From contig DGIZ01000188.1 in the NCBI GenBank assembly GCA_002386585.1, positions 1 through 38,133 on the forward strand: DNA of 38,133 bases. Direction: 5' to 3'. Of this stretch, positions 15,291 to 24,214 are shown one piece after another. The number at the start of each line of letters is the position of its first letter. The stretch's first letter is position 1. This stretch comes from Brevundimonas sp. UBA4609 (GTDB lineage: Bacteria; Pseudomonadota; Alphaproteobacteria; Caulobacterales; Caulobacteraceae). The notes under the pieces are model-generated. The model saw nothing but the letters and a program-made list of their open reading frames with translations, did not search any database and had not been told where the DNA came from. Position numbers and translations under genes: made by a program.

Positions 15291-16361
15291 TTACGCCGTT
15301 GCGGTCATGCGGCCCATGTCGATGACGAAGCGATAGCGCACGTCCGACCGCTCCATCCGTTCATAAGCCTGGTTGATCTGATCGGGGGCGATCACCTCAA
15401 TATCGCACACGATCCCGTGTTCGCCGCAGAAGTCGAGCATCTCCTGCGTCTCGCGGATGCCGCCGATCAGCGAGCCGGCGATGCGGCGGCGCCGCCACAG
15501 CAGGGGCATGGCGAAGACCGGCAGCCCCTCGGTCGTCAGGCCCAGCATGACCATGGTCCCGTCGCGCGCCAGCAGATTGACGTGGCTGGCGATCTCATGC
15601 GTCACCGAGACGGTGTTGATGATCAGGTCGAACTGCTCGGCCGCCGCCTTCATGGCGTCTGCGTCCGAGTTGATCAGGAAATGCCGGGCGCCCATCCGCT
15701 CGGCGTCGGCCTTCTTGCGGTCCGAGGTCGACAGCACGGTCACCTCGGCGCCCAGGGCGGCGGCCAGTTTGACCGCCATATGGCCCAGCCCGCCCAGGCC
15801 GATCACCGCCACCTTCGACCCCGGCCCCACGCCCCAGGTCTTCAGCGGCGACCAGGTGGTCACGCCTGCACACAGCAGAGGCGCCGCCGCATCCAGCGGC
15901 AGGCTGTCGGGAATCTTCAGCATGAAGGCCTGGTCCACCGTGATGCGGTCGGAATAGCCGCCCTGGGTGATGGTCTGGCCGATGGCCGCGCCCTTGGGAT
16001 CGCGCGAGCCGTAGGTTTGGGTCATGCCTGGCTCGCAATACTGCTCCAGCCCCTCGCGGCAGGCCGAACAGGTCCGACAGCTGTCGACCATGCAGCCGAC
16101 GCCGACGCGGTCGCCTTCCCTGAATCGCGTGACGTTCGCGCCGACCGCCGTCACCACTCCGGCGATCTCATGGCCCGGCACGATGGGATAGCGGGTGCCG
16201 CCCAGGTCGTTCTTCACCACATGCAGGTCCGAGTGGCAGACGCCGCAGTATTTGATCTCGATGGCCACGTCGTCCGGGCCGGGATCGCGGCGCTCGAAGC
16301 TGTAGGGGCTCAGCGGCTGGTCGGCGGCGGTCGCGGCGAAGGCGCGCGTGGCGATGGGCAT
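15291..16361 (-). CDS. Zinc-dependent NAD(P)-alcohol dehydrogenase (YahK/CAD-like)
   Basis: A 356-residue medium-chain dehydrogenase that interconverts alcohols and aldehydes. Catalytic zinc ligands are C39 (GVCHSDLH segment) and H64 (GHEIAG). Structural zinc cysteines are C95, C98, C101 and C109 (SCRTCSACREGLEQYC). The Rossmann motif is GLGGLGHMA and is followed by STSDRKK, which suggests NADP use. The family reduces a broad range of aldehydes. It starts 4 bases after the DUF72 stop, so the two are probably cotranscribed. Confidence 0.9.
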   Translation of the reverse strand: MPIATRAFAATAADQPLSPYSFERRDPGPDDVAIEIKYCGVCHSDLHVVKNDLGGTRYPIVPGHEIAGVVTAVGANVTRFREGDRVGVGCMVDSCRTCSACREGLEQYCEPGMTQTYGSRDPKGAAIGQTITQGGYSDRITVDQAFMLKIPDSLPLDAAAPLLCAGVTTWSPLKTWGVGPGSKVAVIGLGGLGHMAVKLAAALGAEVTVLSTSDRKKADAERMGARHFLINSDADAMKAAAEQFDLIINTVSVTHEIASHVNLLARDGTMVMLGLTTEGLPVFAMPLLWRRRRIAGSLIGGIRETQEMLDFCGEHGIVCDIEVIAPDQINQAYERMERSDVRYRFVIDMGRMTATA

Positions 16362-16365
16362 GGTC

Positions 16366-17118
16366 TCAGTCCTTCAGCTTGGCGATCAGCGCCTGAGCCG
16401 CCGCCGGGTTCCGCACCTTGGCCCCCGAGATGAAGTAGGCGAAGACGTCGCCGCGCTCGGCCCAGTCGCGCGCCTGTTTCGCCACGGCGTCCAGCTCGCC
16501 CGAGGTCATGCCCGTCGGCTCGTCCTCGCGGCTGGACATCAGCCGCGCATATCTAAAGTCAGATGTTTCTTCGTCGATCTGGGGCCAGGTCGGCTCCTCG
16601 TCGTCGACCGCATAGACGACGGCCGCGCCGTATTTGCGCGCCAGATCATAGAACTGCTCGGTGGCGAAGGTTGTATTGCGCACTTCCAGCGCGTGGCGCA
16701 GCCGCACCCCGTCCTTCTCCTTGGGCAACAGCTTCAGGAAGCCTTCGAAGTCCTCGGGTTCGAACTTCTTCGTCCCCATGAACTGCCAGTTGATTGGCCC
16801 CAGCCTGTCGCCCAGCACCGTCAGCCCCTGCGACAGGAATCGCTCGAAGCTCTCGGCGCCGTCGGACAGAACCTTTCTATTGGTGCAATAGCGGCTGGCC
16901 TTGACCGAAAAGACGAAGCCGTCGGGCGTCTCGTCGCGCCACTTCATCCAGCTGTCGGGCTTGAAGGTCGAATAGTAGGTGCCGTTGATCTCGATGGAGG
17001 TCAGCGCCCGGCTGGCGAACTCCAGCTCCCGCTTCTGCACCAGCCCCTCGGGATAGAAGACCCCGCGCCACGGCTCGAAGGTCCAGCCGCCGACGCCGAT
17101 ATGGATGGACCCTGTCAT
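16366..17118 (-). CDS. DUF72 family protein (TIM-barrel)
   Basis: A 250-residue DUF72/YecE-type protein. I start at ATG 17118 (MTGSIHIGVGGWTFEPWRGV), which has AGGAGG 7 bases upstream; the frame is open further upstream but without a good start. Family features are the IGVGGW opening, FYPEGLVQKRELEFAS, LTSIEINGTYYS, FVFSVKASRYCTN and RLMSSRED. The fold is a TIM barrel of unknown function. It heads a two-gene unit with the alcohol dehydrogenase. Confidence 0.9.
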   Translation of the reverse strand: MTGSIHIGVGGWTFEPWRGVFYPEGLVQKRELEFASRALTSIEINGTYYSTFKPDSWMKWRDETPDGFVFSVKASRYCTNRKVLSDGAESFERFLSQGLTVLGDRLGPINWQFMGTKKFEPEDFEGFLKLLPKEKDGVRLRHALEVRNTTFATEQFYDLARKYGAAVVYAVDDEEPTWPQIDEETSDFRYARLMSSREDEPTGMTSGELDAVAKQARDWAERGDVFAYFISGAKVRNPAAAQALIAKLKD

Positions 17119-17241
17119 GGCTGCGCCTCCTGATGCAGGCCGCCTTGATCGCAGAAATCCCCGGCCGTCGCTATGGGAAGCGGACGGTAGGTTCCTATCC
17201 CAGCAAGTTAATATAGGCTGCGAAAATCGGGAGGGATCGCA

Positions 17242-17784
17242 ATGCCTACGCTGCATTGGTCCGGGGTGGCCATGATGGGGGCGCTGCTACTGGGAAGCTG
17301 CGAGCGGCCTCCACAAGGGCAGGAGCGGTATGCGCCGCAATCGCCAGCCCCAGATACTGCCCCACGTCGCGAAGTCTTGCGCCGCGCCATTGTCCCGCCG
17401 CCAGAGGCGGCTTCGGCTCGGCTCTTCGTCCATGTCGGGGACTTCAACGATCCTGATAAAGAGTTCATCGAACCAGCTGGACGCAGGCTATCGGAACAGC
17501 AACGTAAGGTGTTCGAGGAAGCTCTGACCGTTGTCGGTTATGACCGAGCGCCCCACGCAGTGGCGGCGTGTTTTGTTCCCCATCACTTCCTTCGATATTA
17601 CGATCGGGCCGGTCAACAGGTCGGGGAGATCGCCATCTGCTTCTGTTGTGATGGCGTGTCGGCGAAGCCTGATATGGTCGGGCCGGTCCCGACCGGGGTG
17701 GGGGACATACAGGTTGAGTTTGGTGCAAAGCTGCAGAGCGTTATCGAAGCGATGGGGCTGCCTACCAACGTGCGATGCGATTAA
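17242..17784 (+). CDS. Hypothetical lipoprotein
   Basis: A 180-residue protein that I do not recognise. A type II signal peptide ends in LLGSC with the lipidated cysteine at residue 20. A proline-rich linker (PPQGQERYAPQSPAPDTAPR) and a globular part follow. The globular part holds EQQRKVFEEALTVVGYDRAP, HHFLRYYDRAGQQVGEIAIC and FCCDGVSAKPDM, with a cysteine pair. It is divergent from the DUF72 gene; AGGGATCGCA lies just upstream of the ATG. Base composition is less GC-rich than the neighbours, in keeping with an accessory patch. Confidence 0.65.
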   Translation: MPTLHWSGVAMMGALLLGSCERPPQGQERYAPQSPAPDTAPRREVLRRAIVPPPEAASARLFVHVGDFNDPDKEFIEPAGRRLSEQQRKVFEEALTVVGYDRAPHAVAACFVPHHFLRYYDRAGQQVGEIAICFCCDGVSAKPDMVGPVPTGVGDIQVEFGAKLQSVIEAMGLPTNVRCD

Positions 17785-17879
17785 GGCTGGCTGCGCGTCC
17801 GCAACGGGTCGTGAAGCGAAGTTCGCTTAGGGTGGAGAGCGGACATTGTTCCTGAGCGGCCGGACCGCATAATGAAGCC

Positions 17880-18131
17880 ATGACACTTATCGACTCCCTC
17901 CGAGTATTTCTGTTGATGACGGCGAGTTTGGCCTGCGCCGTGGTCGCAGCAACATTACTCGCACTGATTATACGCGAGCGGCGCTACCCATCGTACAGCT
18001 ATGTGTTTGAACTTCTTGGATCAAAACTGAACTTCTACAAGGAGAGTGATCGCGCTTGGGTTTTGGCTTTCCGTTGGAGCTTTTACATCGCCATCCCCCT
18101 AGTGATCTTGCATTTCTTCTGCTCGCCCTAG
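17880..18131 (+). CDS. Small membrane protein of unknown function
   Basis: An 83-residue protein with two predicted membrane helices: about 7-30 (RVFLLMTASLACAVVAATLL) and about 60-80 (AFRWSFYIAIPLVILHFF). A charged loop between them contains ERRYPSYSYVFELLGSKLNF. No recognised family. It is in the low-GC accessory patch, 95 bases after the lipoprotein. No clear ribosome binding site is visible, so the call rests on hydrophobic pattern and isolation from other genes. Confidence 0.5.
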   Translation: MTLIDSLRVFLLMTASLACAVVAATLLALIIRERRYPSYSYVFELLGSKLNFYKESDRAWVLAFRWSFYIAIPLVILHFFCSP

Positions 18132-18257
18132 GGCGAGCGCACAGCGACAGCTTAACTGTCTGTGGCTCTGCTCGCGCGCGGGCGGACACCGCGAAGGTCC
18201 GCAATGGGTGGGAAGCGGACACTTCCATTCGGCCCAGAGGGCCGGATACACAGCGAT

Positions 18258-18629
18258 ATGGAAGACGATCTAAATTGCCCTACCGGCCATATGGCAGAGC
18301 ACCCGCAGAACGATTGGGGAACGGTTCGCTACGATCCACGCTTCGACCTCTACTGGGTGCCGGCAGGCGGAGCCAAGCAGCAGTTGTTCTTTTGTCCGTG
18401 GTGCGGCGAACGGCTTCCGCCATCTCACCGTGACCGCTGGTTTGATGAGTTGGAAGCTCGGGGGATCGATCCAAACATCGACGCCATTCCCGATGAATTC
18501 CAAAGTGGCGCATGGCGAGGCGCCATCAATGAGGTCCGTACCCCAAGAGAAGGGGGCGCTATTGAGGGCCGATATATCGATTTCTTCGACCTTCCTCCCG
18601 ACGGAGATGAGTGCGCAGTGTCTGATTAG
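18258..18629 (+). CDS. DUF6980-like protein with a CPWCG knuckle
   Basis: A 123-residue soluble protein. FFCPWCGERLPPSHRDRWFD (C46, C49) followed by LEARGIDPNIDAIPDEFQSG matches a small family that I associate with DUF6980. The single CxxC could bind metal with other ligands or be redox-active. I start at ATG 18258 (MEDDLNCPTG); the open frame continues upstream to 18162, but that part overlaps the intergenic repeat. The family has no known function and is scattered in genomes like a mobile orphan. Confidence 0.65.
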   Translation: MEDDLNCPTGHMAEHPQNDWGTVRYDPRFDLYWVPAGGAKQQLFFCPWCGERLPPSHRDRWFDELEARGIDPNIDAIPDEFQSGAWRGAINEVRTPREGGAIEGRYIDFFDLPPDGDECAVSD

Positions 18630-18724
18630 GGTCGTGAAGCGATCTTCCGCACTTGATCCGAAACGCGACGCCCCGGAACAAAGAGAGGCCCGCCCTCCGA
18701 AGAGAGCGGGCGACCCACCCAGCG

Positions 18725-18940
18725 TTAGGGGGCCAATAACCAGTCGCAATTCAGCGGCACGTTCACGCGCACGCATTCCTGGTAAGCATCAATATCGTCC
18801 GGGTAGGGAAAGCCGCACGAAACCTCTGTAGCCCTTACGCACCGCATATAAGCAGCCTGGTCCGCTTGAGCCACAGACGTAGAGCCAGCAAGAGTTAGGG
18901 CGGCAACGACCCCTCCAACGAGGATATGCATGTTTTTCAT
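18725..18940 (-). CDS. Small exported four-cysteine protein
   Basis: A 71-residue protein with a clear signal peptide (MKNMHILVGGVVAALTLAGS, cleavage after VAQA near residue 26). The mature part of about 45 residues has four cysteines (34, 42, 56, 65), likely two disulfides in the periplasm. A strong ribosome binding site (GGGAGGG, 7 bases before ATG 18940) supports this start over the upstream frame extension. No family recognised. Upstream (18941-19171) I see no gene. Confidence 0.65.
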   Translation of the reverse strand: MKNMHILVGGVVAALTLAGSTSVAQADQAAYMRCVRATEVSCGFPYPDDIDAYQECVRVNVPLNCDWLLAP

Positions 18941-19171
18941 GTTTGGTCCCTCCCAGCGACGCCAATCGTCGCAGCGAGAGTTTAGGTAACGACGATTTTT
19001 CTGCGCAACTGACGATTGGGTGAGGGTGCGATGCACAACTAAGCGACGGGCGCGTCGCTGTCCCCGTATCGCAGGCACCGGCTTGAGCTCGTGCGTCCAT
19101 CTTCACCTCGACGCGGTGGCGGTCCGCAACGCGCGGGTCTATAGCGCCAGCCTGACCGGAGTGCTGCGCGC

Positions 19172-19959
19172 GTGTTTGAACTGACGCCTGAGATCATCGC
19201 CCTGTTGGGCGTCGCGTCGGTGATCGCCGGCTTCATCGACGCCATCGCCGGGGGCGGGGGGCTGATCTCCTTGCCGGCCCTGCTGTCGGTGGGGCTGAAC
19301 CCGGTCGCCGCCATCGCCACCAACAAGGTTCAGGGCAGCGTCGGCACGGCCTCGGCCCTGTGGAATTTCTGGCGCAAGGGGCGGGTGGATTTCCGCCTGA
19401 TCCGCTGGCCGATGCTGTTGACGGCGATCGGGGCGGGGCTGGGCGCCTTCGCCGTCACCCTGGTGGACACGCGCTGGCTGATGATCCTGCTGCCCGTGCT
19501 GCTGGTCGGCATCGCCCTGTATTTCCTGCTCGGCCCCAAGGCGGCGGACGAGGACGCCCACGCCCGGCTGACGCCGCTGGCCTATGCCGTCGTGGCGGGC
19601 GGGATCGGCTTCTACGACGGCTTTTTCGGGCCGGGGACGGGGTCCTTCTTCGCGCTGAGCCTCGTTATGCTGCTGGGCATGGGGCTGACGCGGGCGACGG
19701 CGCACACCAAGGCGCTGAACCTGATGAGCAATGTCGTCGGCATCGTCGTCCTGGCGGTCGGCGGCCACATTGTCTGGGTGCTGGCCGGGATCATGGCGGT
19801 GGGCCAGTTCATCGGCGGCCGCCTGGGCTCGCACGCGGCCATGCGCTTCGGGCCGCGGCTGATCCGGCCCCTGCTGGTGGTCATCTCCCTGGCCATGACG
19901 GCGCGGCTGCTGTCCGATCCGGCCAACCCGCTGCGGGCCATGATCGCAGGCTGGCTGGG

Positions 19960-19963
<4 letters not shown>
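19172..19963 (+). CDS. TauE/SafE family permease
   Basis: A 263-residue membrane protein of the TauE/SafE (sulfite/organosulfonate exporter) family with about eight helices. The family opening GVASVIAGFIDAIAGGGGLI and LPALLSVGLNPVAAIATNKV are clear, and the second repeat has GFYDGFFGPGTGSFFAL. The start is GTG 19172. Relatives export sulfite, sulfoacetate or taurine-derived anions; the substrate is unknown. Its last 4 bases overlap the convergent hybrid kinase gene. Confidence 0.9.
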
Positions 19964-21567
<1,604 letters not shown>

Positions 21568-21661
21568 GGGCGGTCCTGAGGCGCGGTCCTGAAGGCAGGC
21601 TGGACCCTATCCTAGCGTCTGCCGGTTAAGGGCGCCTTGCGGCTCGCGTCTCAGGAGAGCT

Positions 21662-23023
21662 TCAGTAGGCGCAATCGCGATAGACGCGGCTGATGTCGCC
21701 GCTCCATTCGCCGTTGTAGAGCTCCAGCAGGCGGTCGGCCGAGGTCACGCCGCTGTGGGCGATGTCTTCCAGTTCGGTGATGTAGCCACGCTCGTCCACC
21801 ATGCCGCCCGAGAAGCGGGCGCGGTTCTTCAGGCCCTGTTTGGCGATGTTGACCATGTCGACGGCGATGTCGCGCACGCTGCGGCCGTTGACCTCGGCCT
21901 TCAGGCCCAGCCGCGTCACGTCGCGGCGCAGGCGCTCGTGATCGGCGATGTCCCAGTCCTTGCACAGGTCCCACGCCGCCGCGAGCGACGGGGCGTCGTA
22001 CAGGATCCCGGCCCACAGGGCGGGCAGGGCGCAGATGCGGCTCCACGGCCCGCCGTCGGCGCCGCGCATCTCCAGATACTGTTTCAGACGCACTTCAGGG
22101 AACAGGGTGGTCAGGTGGTCGGCCCAGTCCTGAACTGTGGCCCGATCGCCGGGCAGGGCGTCCAGCTTTCCTTCGATGAAGGCGCGGAACGACTGGCCCG
22201 ACAGATCGACATAGGTCTCGCCGCGCTTGGCGAAATACATCGGCGCGTCCAGCGCATAGTCGGCGTAGCGCTCATAGCCGAAGCCGTCCTCGAAGACGAA
22301 GTCCAGCATCCCGGTGCGGTCCGGGTCGGTGTCGGTCCAGACGTTGGCGCGCGCCGACAGGAAGCCGTTCGGCTTGCCTTCGGTGAAGGGGCTGTTGGCG
22401 AACAGGGCGGTGGCGATCGGCTGCAGCGCCAGCGACGTGCGGAACTTCATCACCATGTCGGCTTCGCTGTCGAAGTCGAGGTTCGCCTGGATGGTGCAGG
22501 TGCGCAGCATCATGTCCAGGCCCAGCTTGCCCTTCTTGGGCATATAGGCGCGCATGACGTCATAGCGGCCCTTGGGCATGACGGGGATGTCCTCACGCCG
22601 CCACATCGGGTCGAAGCCCAGGCCCAGGAAGCCCAGGTTCAGCTGGTCCGCGACCTGCTTGACCTCCATCAGGTGCTGGCCGGTCTCGTTGCAGATGTCG
22701 TGGATGTCTTTCAGCGGGGCGCCCGACAGTTCGAACTGTCCGCCCGGCTCCAGGCTGATCGAGGCGCTGAAGCCCTCGGCGTTCCTGCGCTCCAGGGCGA
22801 TGACGTGGTCCGCTTCCTCCACCGGCGTCCAGCCGAAGCGCGTCAGCCCGTCCAGCATGGCCTTGATGCCGCCGGGACCGTCATAGGCGGGGCGGCGCAG
22901 CGTCGACTTGTCGAAGCCGAACTTCTCGTGCTCTGCGCCGATACGCCACTGGTCGCGGGGTTTCTCGCCCTTCGACATGGCGTGGATCAGCTGGTCTCTG
23001 GAAAGGGGCGCCGTGTCGGACAT
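21662..23023 (-). CDS. gshA: Glutamate-cysteine ligase (plant-type, GCS2 family)
   Basis: GshA joins glutamate and cysteine to gamma-glutamylcysteine with ATP, the first and limiting step of glutathione synthesis. The 453-residue product carries RIGAEHEKFGFDK near residue 30, GGQFELSGAPLKDIHD (about 96-111), and MPKGRYDVMRAYMPKKG. These are typical of the alphaproteobacterial/plant group of GCS, which is shorter than the E. coli enzyme. Plant enzymes are redox-controlled by a cysteine pair; I do not see an obvious equivalent. It follows rsmE by 68 bases on the same strand, a common alphaproteobacterial pairing. Confidence 0.93.
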   Translation of the reverse strand: MSDTAPLSRDQLIHAMSKGEKPRDQWRIGAEHEKFGFDKSTLRRPAYDGPGGIKAMLDGLTRFGWTPVEEADHVIALERRNAEGFSASISLEPGGQFELSGAPLKDIHDICNETGQHLMEVKQVADQLNLGFLGLGFDPMWRREDIPVMPKGRYDVMRAYMPKKGKLGLDMMLRTCTIQANLDFDSEADMVMKFRTSLALQPIATALFANSPFTEGKPNGFLSARANVWTDTDPDRTGMLDFVFEDGFGYERYADYALDAPMYFAKRGETYVDLSGQSFRAFIEGKLDALPGDRATVQDWADHLTTLFPEVRLKQYLEMRGADGGPWSRICALPALWAGILYDAPSLAAAWDLCKDWDIADHERLRRDVTRLGLKAEVNGRSVRDIAVDMVNIAKQGLKNRARFSGGMVDERGYITELEDIAHSGVTSADRLLELYNGEWSGDISRVYRDCAY

Positions 23024-23091
23024 CTGTAACCTCTGCTGTCGCGGCTAGATGGGCCAGCCGGCCGCCGGGCTCAAGGGGGCGACGGAAACTT

Positions 23092-23811
23092 CTAGCGATC
23101 CCAGTCGCCGACAGCCGCCTGCCACAGGGTCATGGCGGCGATGGCGGCGGTGTCGGCCCGAAGGATGCGCGGCCCCAGCGAGACGGCGGTGGTGAAGGGC
23201 AGGGACCGCAGCCGCTCGCCCTCCTCGGGCGAGAACCCGCCCTCCGGCCCGATCAGTATGGCCCACTTGCCGTCGCCTGCGGCGGTCAATGCCGATACGG
23301 CGGGCGCGCCGCCCGTCTCGTCGCAGAACATCAGCCGACGCCCGTCCTCCCAGCCGTCCAGCAGGGCGTCCAGCTTCACCGGATCATCCACCACCGGCAC
23401 GTCCAGGCGGCCGGTCTGCTCGGCCGCCTCCTCGGCGATGGCGTCCAGCCGATCGAGACGCAGGCGGTCGGCGTTGGTGCGGTGGGTCAGGACCAGCCGC
23501 ACCCGCTTGGCGCCCAGTTCGGCGGCCTTCTCGACGATGGTCTCGACGCGGGCCTTCTTCACCACCGCGACGATCAGCTCCAGATCGGGGCCATAGGCCT
23601 GCGGCCGCGTCTGTTCCTCGGCGCGCAGGATCACGCCCTTCTTCAGCACCTCGGCGACGCTGACGCGCCACTCGCCGTCGCGGCCGTTGAAGACCAGCAG
23701 TTCGTCGCCCGCCTTCAACCGCATCACCTGGGTCAGATAGCGCGACTGGTCGAGCGTGGGCGCCACGGCGCCGCCGGGGGCGAGGTCGCCCTGGATATGC
23801 AAGCGTATCAT
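23092..23811 (-). CDS. rsmE: 16S rRNA (uracil-1498-N3)-methyltransferase
   Basis: RsmE methylates N3 of U1498 in helix 44 of 16S rRNA. The 239-residue SPOUT-class enzyme has the N-terminal PUA-like part (RYLTQVMRLKAGDELLVFNG). The knotted domain shows KKARVETIVEKAAELGAKRV, TNADRLRLDRLDAIAEEAAE, ILIGPEGGFSPEE and LGPRILRADTAAIAA, all family signatures. The start codon lies only 4 bases from the edge of a mobile-like repeat element, so the leader and possibly the ribosome binding site are element sequence. Confidence 0.95.
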   Translation of the reverse strand: MIRLHIQGDLAPGGAVAPTLDQSRYLTQVMRLKAGDELLVFNGRDGEWRVSVAEVLKKGVILRAEEQTRPQAYGPDLELIVAVVKKARVETIVEKAAELGAKRVRLVLTHRTNADRLRLDRLDAIAEEAAEQTGRLDVPVVDDPVKLDALLDGWEDGRRLMFCDETGGAPAVSALTAAGDGKWAILIGPEGGFSPEEGERLRSLPFTTAVSLGPRILRADTAAIAAMTLWQAAVGDWDR

Positions 23812-23815
23812 CTTA

Positions 23816-24191
23816 CCCGCTCATCCCCGCGGAAGCGGGGACCCAGTGAGAGCTTCAGAACAGATCGTCAAACAGATCGCGCCAGCCTGGATTGGACCGC
23901 TCGATCAGTTTCAGCTTCCAGACGCGATTCCATTTCTTGATCTGGCGTTCGCGAATGAAGGCGTCGTGCCGGGCCGGGTGAAGCTCGTGCCAGACCAGAC
24001 AAGCGCACCCATACTTTGCGGAAAACCCTCTGAACACCTTTTCGCGGTGCTGGGACGTGTGATCGATGATCGAGTCGGTCGAGCCCGTGTAAGAGCGTGC
24101 CGTTTCGTTTGTTGGCGACGATGTAGGTGTAGAAGGCAACAGCCTGCCCCACAAAAAGCTCTGGGTCCCCGCTTTCGCGGGGATGAGCGGG
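23816..24191. mobile_element. Small element: 31-bp terminal inverted repeats flanking a GIY-YIG gene remnant
   Basis: The 31-bp ends at 23816-23846 and 24161-24191 are inverted and differ at one base. Each is itself a hairpin (CCCCGC/GCGGGG) with outer CGCTCAT and inner CCCAG. The body of about 314 bases holds only the frameshifted nuclease gene. The left end plus its inner TGAGAGC (38 bases) is identical to one end of the gene-less pair at 28915-29048, so the element exists in at least two forms in this window. Mobility is an inference; no target duplication is evident. Confidence 0.6.
23855..24152 (-). pseudogene. Frameshifted GIY-YIG endonuclease
   Basis: Two overlapping frames together rebuild a roughly 98-residue single-domain GIY-YIG nuclease (UPF0213/YhbQ-like). 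The upstream frame gives FYTYIVANKRNGTL with the first (TYI) motif. The downstream frame gives YTGSTDSIIDHTSQHREKVF, then FSAKYGCACLVWHELH and RERQIKKWNRVWKLKLIE. The switch lies at about 24089-24092, where one extra base (A on the plus strand) turns CTCTAC into CTCTTAC. Apart from that base the protein looks intact, so inactivation is recent or the base is a sequencing error. Confidence 0.8.
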
Positions 24192-24214
24192 GAGTATAGC
24201 TCCGCTTGCTCGAG

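Larger units (their letters stand above)
17797..18641 (+). repeat. Dispersed short intergenic repeat, three diverged copies
   Basis: GTCCGCAACGGGTCGTGAAGCG at 17797-17818 recurs as GTCCGCAATGGGTGGGAAGCG at 18197-18217. A shorter GGGTCGTGAAGCG is at 18629-18641. The copies lie in the gaps around the small orphan genes. The first two are followed by GCGGACA-like sequence, suggesting a degenerate inverted repeat. Confidence 0.4.

Noticed and set aside
23816..24191. A classical insertion sequence
   Set aside because: The cargo is a GIY-YIG nuclease remnant, not a transposase, and no target-site duplication is evident. It is reported as a mobile-like repeat element instead.
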